Assembly: GCA_947034885.2 (NCBI GenBank)
Contig: OX344749.2
Location: forward strand, 46,281,682 to 46,345,681
DNA: 64,000 bases
From: Thuidium tamariscinum
Lineage: Eukaryota > Streptophyta > Bryopsida > Hypnales > Thuidiaceae
Direction of reading: 5' to 3'
Part shown: positions 12,001 through 23,460 of the stretch, piece by piece
Layout: each line of letters starts with the position of its first letter
How positions within the stretch are numbered: the stretch's first letter is position 1
Translations under genes and position numbers: made by a program
The notes under the pieces: generated by a model
Told to the model about the DNA's origin: nothing
What the model saw: the letters and a program-made list of their open reading frames with translations, nothing else
The model's database searches: none

Positions 12001-12270
12001 GCATTCATTATTTTGTTTGATAAAAAAATTCAAACTTTTCATTCTTCAAATTTCAAGCCCCCCCCCCCGGCCATATTGCTTATAGAAAGAATTGCATGAT
12101 TAATTTCTCAAAAACAAACAACATTCCATAGTCAAATTTTTGAAGAAATGATTTCAAGAAACATTCTTTTGTAAGAACGATTCAGAGTAAATTTAGGAAA
12201 GGAATACTTTAAAAATCTTTAGGGATTAATTTGGTGCAACTATAATCACACATTTTTAGAAGCTAAGTAA
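6090..12270. other. Gene-poor AT-rich stretch
   Basis: The first few hundred bases may be the 3' untranslated region of the preceding gene. Beyond that there is no open frame over 100 codons and no recognisable domain. An (ATATATAAAT)n run followed by TG-rich sequence lies at 11545-11625, and an 11-base run of C at 12058-12068. The region probably consists of old repeats. Confidence 0.6.
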
Positions 12271-12273
12271 GTC

Positions 12274-12535
12274 TTAACCCCTAAAGGACCAACATGTTTA
12301 TAATCCCAAAACAACTTCAAAATACTTGTGTCCGAAACAAGGTCAAAATATTTGTCAATATTGTTTTTTTTAACAATTTCAATTGTAGGATCTTTTGGTT
12401 AATTTGCTCAAGTACATTGTCCCAAAATTTTAGAATGCATATTTTCACCAACTACAAGTTCAATGTGCCTAAACTTCAAAATGTAGGCTTTTCTAGCCCT
12501 TCGAAAAGGTGAAGTTTTTTCTTTCAACATTTTTA
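12274..12535. mobile_element. Left end of a TTAA-terminated element, interrupted
   Basis: TTAACCCCTAAAGGACCA at 12274 matches the termini of the elements at 19098 and 23461. The inner sequence shares GTAGGATCTT and a later AAAATGTAGGCTTTTC block with them. The copy stops where the MITE at 12536 begins, so it was probably interrupted or truncated there; no right end was found. Confidence 0.5.
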
Positions 12536-13100
12536 CCCGGGAGGTGCACTCCATGTACCATTAATGGATCACGTGTGAACAAATTTTGGACATCCTATTT
12601 TATATCCTAGTATTTTATTTTTTTCTAAAAAAAATATGAATAGATTTTACTACTTTGAAAGTTTATGTTTTCAATAATTGATATTTTTTTATGTTAATAA
12701 TAATTAGTTACAAATTTTTGAAGAAAAAAGATACACTGTAATGTTGAAAATAACTTTCACACCCCTACTTTATATAGAAAAATTTTGGAAAATGAAAAAG
12801 AAATTCTATGGAATAGCTTTCTATCTAAAGTTTATTTTGGTTGAATATTGATGCAATATTCATCTTTATGTCATCTCTACAAATATTTTAGTTGAAAAAC
12901 ATGCCATTTTAGTTCATTTTCAACCCTTTTTAGACAATATGTCATATATTATTTGGGATTGAAAATTTTGGCAATAGAAACCTATAAACATTATTAGACA
13001 AATTTCAAAATTGTAGGTTGAAATTATAGTTTATTAGAAAGTATTGCAAGGGTGTACATTCACTTGTTCACACATAGATACATGGAGTGCAGCCCCAGGC
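12536..13100. mobile_element. MITE-like element with ~48-bp inverted termini
   Basis: The left end has CCCGGGAGGTGCACTCCATG and then GTGTGAACAA. The right end, read in reverse complement, has CCTGGGGCTGCACTCCATGT and GTGTGAACAA at the same spacing. The flanks ATTTTTA and ATTTTAA could be a decayed target duplication of 7-8 bp. The interior is AT-rich with no coding potential. A diverged copy lies at 49916-50450. Confidence 0.72.
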
Positions 13101-14280
13101 ATTTTAAAAAACAAACATGTATGTCCTATAATTTGTACATTTTAGTCAATACATTAGAAAAATGGGTCAAATAAATTTGTAAAAAATTTTAACCAAAAAA
13201 ACTTTTATATTCAATTTTTAAAAAATTGTAAAGCAAAAGTTGTTATTGAACAAAAGATAAAACTAATATGCTAATTACTTTAGGAAAATTTGAGAATTGT
13301 TAATCCCAATAGTAAAAATTTCCTAATAAGTTTTTTTAATCATCTATATCTTTTTTTATTTTCAAAATTTTCAAACTTTAAAGTAAAAGATGACATTATA
13401 TATTTCTTTTACCTTCATTGCGTGCAAATTAAAACCCTTCATAACTTTTACCTCATTATTTGGAATTGAATGGTTCAATTAGATTGAATCCTACATTTTA
13501 TTATTATATTGAATTTGAAACTTTTTAAGATGCTTTTCATATATAGAATTTCCAAAATGTCAATTCAAAGAGTTAAAATATGGAGTTTTGCATATTTGAT
13601 CATGGATGGTAATTATCCCTAGAAGGGCGGAGCCTATGACTATATAATCTTTTTTCAATATCCATTCTTTTTATTTCCTCTATATTGCTCCTAAATGTCA
13701 TTGACAATTAAATTATTTTATTAATCATAGACAAAATCATGTCTTTTAAGAATCATAAAATTTTCAGATTTATTAGTCATGATTTCAAATTACCATGATT
13801 TTTGAAGAAATTTTTGTGGTAAAAGCTTTGCACACAAATAAATATTTCAAGACAAGCATAGGATCTTTGTGAGATTCTTAAGTGTTTTTTCATCCATTTT
13901 TTTCTTGCTGACTTGTAATAGAGGATTATGAAGAGTACCAAATTGAGCTGGTTTATAGTTTTACTAGTGTTTGTCTTCACGTGAATGAGAAATTGTAAAA
14001 AGAATGGATGGCAAAATTTGCTATTTCAAAGTATTTTGTTCCTTGCTCTAAATATGAGATTTTTTCTTGAAAATGACATTTTTTGAATTCAGCACAACTA
14101 ATGAAATGATCATCTACTCTAATTTCTATTCCAATTGGAATTTCATAAAAATTTGAAATATTGAATATTTTATTGTACTTTGAACTTTGAATATATTTTC
14201 AACATCCATTGTATACTAATTAACCCCTAAGCATCTAGATTCATCTTTAGATTTGATGATTTCAAAAAATTCATTACAAA
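13101..14280. other. AT-rich intergenic sequence, nothing recognised
   Basis: No gene, RNA or clear repeat boundary was found. Short open frames here have no recognisable composition or motif. Confidence 0.6.
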
Positions 14281-14785
14281 GAACTATTTGGAAGTATATA
14301 TTGGAATCGAGATGCAAATAAAAGTTATAGAATTTGATTTTTAGATTCTATCTATACAATTAGATTTGCCAATGCTATCACCAATATTTTTCTATAAATT
14401 TGAAAAGGAAAAATTCAAAATTCATTCAAAATTCAATTATAAGCAAAAGATTGTCATTTTTTGAATAAATTTTGTTGGAAAAGATTTGAAATAAAATTCT
14501 CTTTACATGGTGATTTTTTGGAATTTCTATATTCTTTGACTCTATGACCTCATTTTTGCAATTCTAAATTTCAACTAGAGTCAACCCAAATCAACCACTT
14601 GATATAATTCCACATTTTTAATTTTAAGAAAATAGGTGCTCTGATAATACCAAATCCAACCCTTGGATAGGACCACAACTTCACAAAGGATCTATAAAAA
14701 TAAAGATGACTTTCATCCAATCTATAATGAGGAAGAAATCTGAATTTCCATCTCCACATCATCCAAAAGCTGAACGTCAAAACGA
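14281..14785. repeat. Dispersed ~500-bp repeat, copy 1
   Basis: This aligns in the same orientation along its length with 29382-29878. Shared blocks include GAGATGCAAATAAA, TTTTTCTATAAAT, ATGGTGATTTTTTG, TCTATGACCTCATTTT and AACTTTCATCCAA. I estimate roughly three quarters identity by eye. No terminal inverted repeat or target duplication is evident. Confidence 0.75.
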
Positions 14786-15642
14786 TTTAGGGTTAAAGGA
14801 TATGGAAATTGAATTTACTCCAATAATGTACACACATGGTGAAATTTTCAGATTTTTTGAAATAATTTTCTATTTCATGTGATTTTTTCTTTAATTTTTC
14901 TTCAAAAATTCTCATAAAAATCATTTTTTCTCAAAAAGAAATTAATTTTTTTTGTTGAAGTCCATAAGACATGTAATTTCATCTCTACAAATAAATACAT
15001 ACATATCTAGTTTCAAAATGGCAACAAATTGAGTGATGGGCGATGAGGCTTGACACCAATGGTTATACGTCCGTCCTCGATTGTTCTCGTAAACAAATGA
15101 AAAAAAATCCAATATACCAAAGAATGCGTTATTTAGAACCAAATACAAAAAATAAGTAAGTTGAAAAGTTTAACTGGAAAATGATCTGAAATCAAACACC
15201 TAAGAAAGTGCATCCACAGTCTAAGTTACATCCTCTTAGTCAATATGTACCCATTTGGGCTTCAACACGTCAATTCCAATAAGAAATGAAGTTATTTCAT
15301 TAAGTTCCCATTGAGGTTCACAACCAATGGGGTTAGCATCAACACCCCCCAGTGGCAGTACTGAATTATATGTCTTATCATTTCCTATGATACCAATGAC
15401 CAAGATCTACTATTGTCCCCAGCTGTGAGCACCATAACTAGGGTTCTCATTTGAATGGCTAGGTTAATATGTTGCTTTGAATGACTGACCAATAGGCAGT
15501 CCAGAAGACTATTGAACAAAGCAGAAAGATCATCAGTGTGATGGGAGTTTGTTGACAATGAACCTTCTCCACGCAGCAATTCCTTGAGGACCATAACTGC
15601 TTCCTCTTGGCCACTTGGTGCTCCTCAAAAAATTTGAACTCC
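14786..15642. other. Intergenic stretch and NDUFV1 3' untranslated region
   Basis: The part next to 15642 should be the 3' untranslated region of the minus-strand NDUFV1 gene; its length cannot be fixed. The rest is AT-rich with no recognised feature. Confidence 0.5.
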
Positions 15643-18252
15643 TCAACCATGAGCTACTCTCAAGCCTTCATTCTCCTGTGCCGCTCGCTCCAATATCCGG
15701 CGTTCAAGCTCTGGTCTAAAATGTCGGATTAAGCCTTGCACAGGCCATGCAGCAGCGTCTCCCAATGCGCAAATCGTGTGACCCTCAATCTGCTTTGTGA
15801 TTTCCTGTTTTATTTTATTGTTTTAAAACCACAGCAAGGATTCCATTAGGTTGATTCTTCCAAGGACAGGGTAGAGGTAGCATGATTCACTATTTAACTG
15901 ACGTTGATTAAGTTTACAGTGACGATAAGGAAAATAAAGAAACCTGTAATCATTCTCCTCCTTAAACCTGAAGTGCGTATATGAGAATACAGAAGGAATA
16001 ATTACCTGCAACATGTCGATTTCTTCCAGCTTTGCATTTCCAACCTTCAATCTCTCCATCATAGTCCACAACCAGGGAGAGCCCTCACGGCAAGGAGTGC
16101 ACTGTCCACAACTTTCATGTTTGTAGAAGTAGGAAAGGCGAGCAATAGCATCCACAACATCGGTAGATTTGTCCATCACGATTACAGCAGCAGTACCAAG
16201 ACCTATAATTCAATCACAAACATTTGAGAGGGTTAATCAATTCCGAGAAGCCTAAACTCTAAATGTCTAAAACAACAGGGATCATCACTTTCATGAATAG
16301 GACGTACGCAATTCTCCATGATTTCATCCTTACCAAACATGGCTGTTGACATCAAAAACCAATTCTTAAGAAATATGCACACATGTCCAAACATAAATAA
16401 GACTCTAACGTCTACACCAGTATAATACCCACAGAGAAGGAACCATAGAGGATGTTTGTTCCAAAGCGGGAACTGACCTGATTGAACCGCCTTCAAGGCA
16501 TCAAAATCCATGATGACATCATCACAGATGTTCTTGGGAAGAAGAGGCACAGACGATCCTCCAGGGATGATGGCCAAGAGATTGTCCCATCCTCCCCTCA
16601 CGCCTCCACAATGTCGTTCAATAAGCTCCTTCAATGGAATACTCATTTCCTCCTCCACTGTGCACGGCTTGTTCACATGGCCAGAAACACAAAAGAGCTT
16701 CGTCCCTGAGTTGTTCTTTCTCCCAAAACTCGCAAACCATTCAGGCCCCCTTCGCAGAATTGTCGGCGACACAGCCACGGTCTCCACGTTGGTCACAGTG
16801 GTTGGGCAGCCGTAAAGACCGGCATTAGCAGGAAATGGAGGTTTCAGACGTGGCTTGCCTTGCTTCCCCTCCAGACTCTCCAGAAGGGCGGTCTCTTCGC
16901 CGCAAATATATGCACCGGCTCCGTAATGAATGTACACATCATAATCGTACCCGGACCCACACGCGTTCTTCCCAAGCAAACCTGATGACGTCATACAAAT
17001 TGGAAGCCGATTAATAAAACCTAACTGCGTTCCCCCGAAATCTCAACCCGATGATACTACTACCGTCTCTCATACTCTGTAAACCCTAGAAGACCAAAAA
17101 CTCATGATTTTAAAATGACCAATTCAATTGATCGTATTGTGAAAGATATAGCTCAGACGGGCCAAATTCTAGATCACCAGAATGAATGCAGAGCTCAATT
17201 TGGGCTTCTCCATCGTTTAGGGGTTAATAATTCATTCTCTACTACTGAAAGACTCTAAACCCTCTCGAGATCACTGCCAGGAAAACATTCATCACATCAG
17301 CAGTGCTTCCATTTGAAGCACCAGTCGATTATATCTCAAAATTAGGGTTTCGACTGCCAGTCAAAACTGAAACCAACTCGAGTTGACCTATCTTGCAACA
17401 TTCTCGCAGGACATTTGCATTTCGTTCATTGATATACTATCCTCAAACATAGATAACACAATACAAATCTCTCAATTCCTCAAAACTCTACAACAGGAAG
17501 GTACTGCAGGTCCTCGAATTCACCGCTCACAACATTCGCCACATCAGTAGTGCTTCCACCTAACATCCACCTCCGGACGATCAAACCTCAAATTAGGGTT
17601 CCAACTGCGAGCTGAACATCAAATCCAAATCCCCCCCCCTCCCCAATTTACCTTCCTTGTAACATTCCCGCAGCGCTTTCTCCAAATTCAGCCTCTCATT
17701 GACATACTCTCCCCTTATATAAATATACGCCGCCCTCGCCCGCATGCCCACCCCAGCAATCAAGCACCCCTCCAGCAGCTTATGCGGGTCATGCCTCATG
17801 ATCTCCCGATCCTTACACGTCCCCGGCTCACTCTCATCCGCATTCACCACCAAATACGACGGGCGTCCATCCGACACTTTCGGCATGAACGACCACTTCA
17901 ACCCAGACGGAAAGCCCGCTCCTCCCCGTCCTCGTAACCCCGACTTCTTCATCTCGTTCACGATCCAGTCCGTCCCCTTGAGCACCAGATCCTTCGTGCG
18001 GTGCCAGTCCCCGCGCTTCTTGGCGCCAGGGAGGAATGGGTCGTGGATGCCGTAAAGGTTGGTGAAGATGCGGTCGGCGTCCGTGAGGTTGCCGAAGTGC
18101 GTCTTCTCAGTGGGGGGAGGCGGGGGAGGGGGAGGGGGAGAGGAGGCTTGCGGGCCGGAGGTCGCCTTCTCGCTCATGGCGCGGATACATGATGGAGGGG
18201 CAGTTCTTAGACCTCGCAACGCCGTGCGCGACAGTACGCGAGCTCCGGCCAT
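15643..18252 (-). CDS. NDUFV1: NADH:ubiquinone oxidoreductase 51-kDa flavoprotein subunit 1 (mitochondrial complex I)
   Basis: Four coding exons (18252-17652, 16981-16478, 16202-16006, 15804-15643) splice in frame to 487 residues, the usual length of the plant protein. All three introns are GT-AG. The subunit sits at the tip of the matrix arm, where it binds NADH and FMN and passes electrons to cluster N3. Residues 1 to about 27 are an Arg-rich mitochondrial presequence. A run of nine prolines lies at 39-47, in the variable linker. [10 protein letters not shown] at 108-117 is the glycine-rich nucleotide-binding loop. [13 protein letters not shown] follows in exon 2. The 4Fe-4S ligands are C400, C403 and C406 ([11 protein letters not shown]) plus C446 (GHTICALGD), with the family's 40-residue gap. 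The ATG at 18252 is chosen because an acceptor (TTGCAG|CA) lies just upstream; extending the frame to 18315 would read intron. No key residue is missing, so the gene looks functional. Confidence 0.97.
17270..17720. repeat. ~250-bp duplication across the exon 1/intron 1 boundary of NDUFV1
   Basis: Copy A spans about 17270-17450, wholly in intron 1. Copy B spans about 17515-17720 and covers the last ~60 nt of exon 1 plus the start of intron 1. Matching blocks include CAGTGCTTCC (17301 and 17548), ATTAGGGTT (17341 and 17592), AACATTC.CGCAG (17397 and 17661) and CATTGA.ATACT (17428 and 17698). Offsets drift from 247 to 270 bp because of indels. Confidence 0.75.
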
Positions 18253-18254
18253 TG

Positions 18255-18452
18255 CTGCAACACCCGAAAACACAAATGCTGTGAGAATGATGAAGAAAAA
18301 CGAAGGGGAAGCCAAAAAACGCAGTGAGAAGGGCTCCGGTTTGGATGAATGATTCGGGAGTTTGGATGAATAGTTTGGGGATTTGGATGGATGTTTACCT
18401 TCGTGACGTCGCGTAGTTTCGAAAGTATGGTTCTGGAGTGTGCCACGCTCAC
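18255..18452 (-). promoter_or_regulatory. NDUFV1 5' leader with an intron and an upstream ORF
   Basis: A good donor (ACGAAG|GTAAAC) ends a leader exon at 18399, and the acceptor TTGCAG ends at 18255, giving a 144-nt leader intron. An ATG at 18452 opens a short upstream frame that, after splicing, continues out of frame past the main ATG and stops soon after. If transcription starts above 18452, this overlapping upstream ORF could lower translation. The transcription start is not known. Confidence 0.5.
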
Positions 18453-18668
18453 GTCAATTTCTGGATTTGTTTACACTGATTTGTCTTATTACAAACTTCT
18501 AGTCAGTTGTGGAAATTGGGAGTATTTTGCCCTACCTCTTGTAATTTAATTATTTCATAAATAGTGTGATTTTAGTTAATTAGTGTGTCACATGCACTCT
18601 AGCATACACTAATAGGATAAATCAATGTAGTCTCTCTGTAATCCATTGTTTGTTTGTTTTAATTATTA

Positions 18669-18745
18669 CTACCTTTGTTTGGAAATAGTGTATCCATTCT
18701 CACTACAATCACCATTCTGGATACACTATTTTGAAATAAAGGCAA
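18669..18745. mobile_element. Stowaway-like miniature inverted-repeat element
   Basis: A 77-bp hairpin with arms CCTTTGTTTGGAAATAGTGT (reading in) and the near-complement at 18719-18742 is flanked by TA on both sides. The terminus resembles the CTCCCTCCGTTTC.AAATA signature of plant Stowaway MITEs (Tc1/mariner class). It lies about 220 bp upstream of the NDUFV1 leader. Confidence 0.6.
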
Positions 18746-19097
18746 TATTAGAAAGATCCATAAAAATTCATTTTTACAAGGATTTAAACTTTGGGTGGTC
18801 TCAATGACACATTTGGTCCTTAATAATGTGTGTTATAGTTCAAGTGCATGGAGGTAAACCCTAAAATGCTTTTGGCATTTTCTGCCCTCCAAAATGTAAA
18901 TAGTAGTCACTTTCATGCCAAGATTTTTCAAAGAATTTTTAACTATAAGATCAAAGGAGGCTACATTGGATAATAGGAGTTTCACATTAGATTAATGCTT
19001 GTATAATTTGAAATGCCATTACTAAAATTGAGCCAACTTTAGAATGCAAATCAAGATGCTAATTTATTTAATCATAATACATGTGAGTTGAATTTCT

Positions 19098-20047
19098 TTA
19101 ACCTCTAAAGGACCATGACTGTGTTTTCACTAAAACCACTCCAAAACTGTCATTTCTAATACATGTACCAAAACTTAGGAAAAAGATTTTTTTTGACACA
19201 TATAATTGTTAGATATTGTAGTAAGATTCTTTGAAAGGATGAGGAAAAAATTTTAGAATTTTCCACCATGTAGATTGCAAGCTTTTAGTGTTCGAAGCTA
19301 CAAAAAGCCTTTTTTTACCACTGCAAAAATCCAGGCACCTTCACTTCACAAGGTCACATTTGTAAGAAAAAAAGTTCAAATTGGTTGCAACCCTTTGAGT
19401 TCATATTTAAAGGCAAGTTTTTTACATGCTAAAAAAATTTCAAATCATTTGGAATTGTACAACATATACAAAAGAAATAGTGAGTAGAAAGAAGTAGAAA
19501 ATAAGTTAAAATACAAAATTATAAACAATTAATTTATGGAATTGAAAAATGCCAATCCCAATGGTTAAAATGTTGTACTAAAAAATCTATACTTACTGCT
19601 TTTATTTTTTTCAAAAAATATTAAAAATTGCATTAAATAAAGGATTTCAAACTTTTTTTTATAGTGTAGAGATTCTATAACTAGCCACAAGCTACCCCAA
19701 ACTAAAACTCCTCATAACTTGACTCATTGATTGAATTGAAAAGATTCAAAGCTTTCCACTTAGATAAAAATCTAATAAACCAGGGTTTTTTTAATTATTA
19801 AGAAAATCATTTTTTAGAGAAGTTTTTTTTTTGCCCAGACTGTCCTCCGAGCAAAGAAAGTGACATATCATGCCATAACTTTTTAACCATGTATTCAAAA
19901 GCTATGAAAATTGTTGGGCTTAAAGCTACTCCTTGGGCACATGTTGTGTAAAAATTTCAAAGAAAAAAAAATAAAAAATCCATTCGTAGTGAGTTGCCTA
20001 GAATTGCTATGTTGCCAGAAAAAGCAGTTTGGTCCTTTAGGGGTTAA
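19098..20047. mobile_element. TTAA-terminated non-autonomous element
   Basis: The left end is TTAACCTCTAAAGGACCATG. The right end, in reverse complement, is TTAACCCCTAAAGGACCAAA. The termini are nearly identical over about 18 bp and both are bounded by TTAA. The interior (about 940 bp) is AT-rich and has no transposase frame. The TTAA boundary is typical of piggyBac-class and some Kolobok elements; the superfamily is inferred only from this. Confidence 0.65.
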
Positions 20048-20266
20048 GCTAGCTAGTCTTTTAGCATTACCATGTTTTGGGGGGTAAATTACATAAGTGA
20101 TTTCCAAAAATCTACACATCCTTCTAATTATTTATTTTCTACCTAATGAAAGCTACGATATGTACCATAAATAGAAGAGTAAAGTTTGCCAATTTTTCTT
20201 CATTTTTTGACTTGAAGAAAGTTTGTCAATTTTATTTGGTTTGAGATTTAAGAAAGTGTAATTATG

Positions 20267-20650
20267 GGTGATTGTAAGAAACACTAGTCCTATTTTTTAT
20301 CCCCTTAGCCTTGGAAGCGTGGTTTTTTACTCATAACTTTTGCATCATTTGTCCATTTACACAAAACTTGTAATGAAGGTACTTATGAAAGTTCTAGACA
20401 TGAGATAATTTTTTGAATTTTTTTGAAATTATTTTACTATTTTTAAATAGACCCTAGTTAGATGTCTACCTTGGCCATTTTGGAGATTTATAGTCCTATT
20501 TTTGACCCAAAAATGAAAATTTTAAGCTCAAAATTAGCATACAAGGACTTTTAATAAAGTTACATAAGACCTGAAAGAAATTTTCTAAGAATAATAAACT
20601 ATTCAACTTCCAAATGTGCTCAAAGTGGACTACCTTTGTGCACATGTACA
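20267..20650. mobile_element. Decayed arm of the ~1.09-kb foldback family
   Basis: GGGTGATTGTAAGAAACACT at 20267 matches the terminus of the foldback element at 33177. The sequence then follows its arm: CATAACTTTTG, TTTTACTATTTTTAAATAG, a GGCCATTTTGGAG segment and TGAGCTCAAAATT-like blocks. I could not find the opposite arm, so this is probably a truncated relic. Confidence 0.5.
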
Positions 20651-21534
20651 AAACACAATTTATTTATTTATAAAATGAAAATGGTTGAAGAGAAGCATCT
20701 TCAGGTTAGAAATAATGAATTTTTTTTTAAATTTTTAAATTTTTTTACTATTTTATAAAAATCAAACATCAAAGTGTCTATTTTCATTGTATTTTCCATT
20801 GTGCTTTTTTTTGTGCATAACTTTTAGAATTAAATTTTCTTAGGTCTGAATTTTAAGATGCACTATATTTTCATTGCTCTTCAAATTATTCATATTTTAC
20901 TTTATTTAAGAAAAATTATTCCAAGAGTCACAGGACTCATTGAAATAGCCCATCTTCAACCAAAAATGGTAAGTGTTTATTGCAATGATCCTTATTCATT
21001 TTCTTTGAAAATGAATCCTATAAACAAGTGAACCTGTTTTTATAATTTTCAACTTAGAAAATTTAAACATGAAAATGTTGATTTGGAGCTATTTGCAATT
21101 AATACTTATAAAGAAAATTGTTTTTCAACAATTGCAAGGTGGATTGTGTAATGAAATTGATGGGATTTAATGTGTAATTAAATTTTTTAGAAGTGAATTT
21201 TAGTGTGCTAACACTCTTTGTTGTTCTTCGTGTTACCTCCAATGCTAAAAACTTTTATATACTATTTTCTAAAACATTATTTTCTAGGGGAAAGGTAGCA
21301 TGCATACAAAAAATAGAATATGTGAATTTCTTTTGTTACAATCTCACAACTCCTATGCAATTTTGAACTCAAAATTGATATTTATTCTATTAAGTAAGTT
21401 CCTTAAACATCTATATGGTTAGATTTTGGAAAGAAAACAATTTGCTTCATATAGGATAACTACAAGCCAATGCTCTTTTTCCATAGTCAAAATTAACTTG
21501 GAAAGGCTTAGACATTTGGAGGTTAATTAATCTT

Positions 21535-22466
21535 TTTACCCCTAAATTCCCACTCCAAGGCCTTTTTTTCTCTCAAAAACCACTCAAAATTGCCAATTCT
21601 ATTACAAGGTGTAAAACTTAAAATTTTTTAATTTTCCTAGAATATTTAAGTGTAGGATCTTGCACTAAATTAGTTTAAAACTGTGTAGTAAAACTTTCAA
21701 AAACTTTCATAATGTAGGTTGTAAGATATTTGTTTTAATAGTGAAGAAAACAATTTTTTTTTGTGAATTCTAAGACTAGTTTTGTTGGCTTTGAAGCTTC
21801 TCAATTAAAACTTTTTGTACTCCTAGGTTTGAGATTAGAATTTTTATATTGAAGATTTGCATTGAAGATTTATGTTGAAGGTAAGGAAAAAAAATTTCAA
21901 GGAAAAAACACTTGATTTTCAATCATTCATTAAAAAATTGTTAAGTAGAAGTAGGTCTAAAATTGAACAAAACACAAAATCATTAATAGCTTTAAGATGG
22001 AATCAAAACACCGTAACCCCAATTGGTGAGATTATTCTTTCAAATAAACTCATCCTTATCAAACAATTTTGCATAAAAAATTGTGAAAATTGCATCCAAA
22101 AATGAACTTTGTTAATTGTTTTTTCAAGATGATGCTTAGATTATCCAAAAAACAAGATTGTTCTTAATTTTCCTTTTATTAATCCAAATAGAATGCATAA
22201 AAGCTTCAATTGTGAACAAAAATATAATATTTGAGCATAAAATTAAAAATTAAAAAATTCGATTTTTTATTTTATTTTATTTTTTGTATTGCTCAACAAA
22301 CTATTTTTTTAATTTGGAGTGGCATAACTTTAGTTATCAAACATTGATAGAAGTAAAAATCATATTTTTAGAAAGCCAATGTATTTTTTTGAGTTCAAAA
22401 AAAGTTTGAAAAAATCATGTCAAAAATTGAGGTCACACAAGCCTATCCAAGGCCCTTAGGGGATAC
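21535..22466. mobile_element. Diverged member of the TTAA-terminated family
   Basis: The left end is TTTACCCCTAAATTCCC and the right end, in reverse complement, is GTATCCCCTAAGGGCCTTGG. At about 930 bp it is close in length to the element at 19098. Inner blocks (AAAACTTAAAA, GTAGGATCTTGCAC, ATAATGTAGGTTGTAAG) match the other copies. The TTAA boundaries have decayed. Confidence 0.5.
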
Positions 22467-22756
22467 ATAACATTTAGTAGCATTCATAGAGACTATCTTT
22501 TCCTCTCCGCAATCTTCATCCACAAAATTCATCCACATATTATGATTGTAAGATTCAGTAATAGGACAATGGTAATACATTTACAATGAGCTCCATTTTA
22601 TTAGTTATTTCTAAGACCAAATATAGAAACAACATATACTTGTAAATATAGATGGTTTTTTCAAAATCCTTAAATTCATAGAATATTATAATATTGTATT
22701 CACTTGCCAATTTCCCATCAATAGCTTTCTTTAAGTTTCAATTGTGGAATAGAAGC

Positions 22757-23348
22757 TCTATATATACACATGGGGTGGTAGGAAGTAGAACAATCCATGT
22801 GGGATATTGAACTTAAAAGAAGTAGCCTTTGAACTGCTCACATTGAAGTCTAATGAAAGTAAGAATTGTGTAAAATCTAGAATTTCATACCTCATTTATA
22901 CATAGTAAAATAAATTATTGAAAAAAAATTTGAACTAAAAAAAGTTTTCAATTCAAGTTAAGTTTCATCTCCAAAAATCCATTTGAAATTTCAAACCTCT
23001 ACTCAAAAGTTATGGACAAATTTCAGAGAGGAGTTGGAAGGAGGTTTTTTTTCTTACATTTTCAAATATCCTCTTTGAAATTTGTCCATAACTTTTGAGT
23101 AGAGGCTTGAAATCTCAAACAGATTTTTGGAGATGAAACTTAACTTGAATTAGCAACTGTTTTTAGTCAATTTTTTTTCAAATAAGTTATTCTACTATGT
23201 GTAAATGAGGTATGAAATTCTAGTTTTAACACAATTCTTACTTCCATTAGAATTCAATATGAGTAGTTCAAAAAACTTCTTCTCACTTTAAGTTTAAATA
23301 TTCCATATGGATTGGTCTACCTCCTACCACCCCATGTGTATATATAGA
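22757..23348. mobile_element. 592-bp foldback (hairpin) element
   Basis: The left arm is 22757-23032 and the right arm 23069-23348, with a loop of about 36 nt. The arms start with TCTATATATACACATGGGG and end at GGACAAATTTCAGAGAGGA and its complement. I estimate about 85-90% complementarity. No open reading frame is retained. A single-arm relative lies at 51090-51355. Confidence 0.85.
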
Positions 23349-23460
23349 ACTTATTTTCCCCATATCCTTGTGAAAAGAGAAGGCTCATGGATGAAAGCTA
23401 GGAAGAGGGTGAGTTTAACAATCACTAAAAAATACTTGTGCAATACTTCTAGCCTAAACC

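Noticed and set aside
16482..16828. Plus-strand frames opposite NDUFV1 exon 2
   Set aside because: They lie antisense to a well-supported exon and have no recognisable domain.
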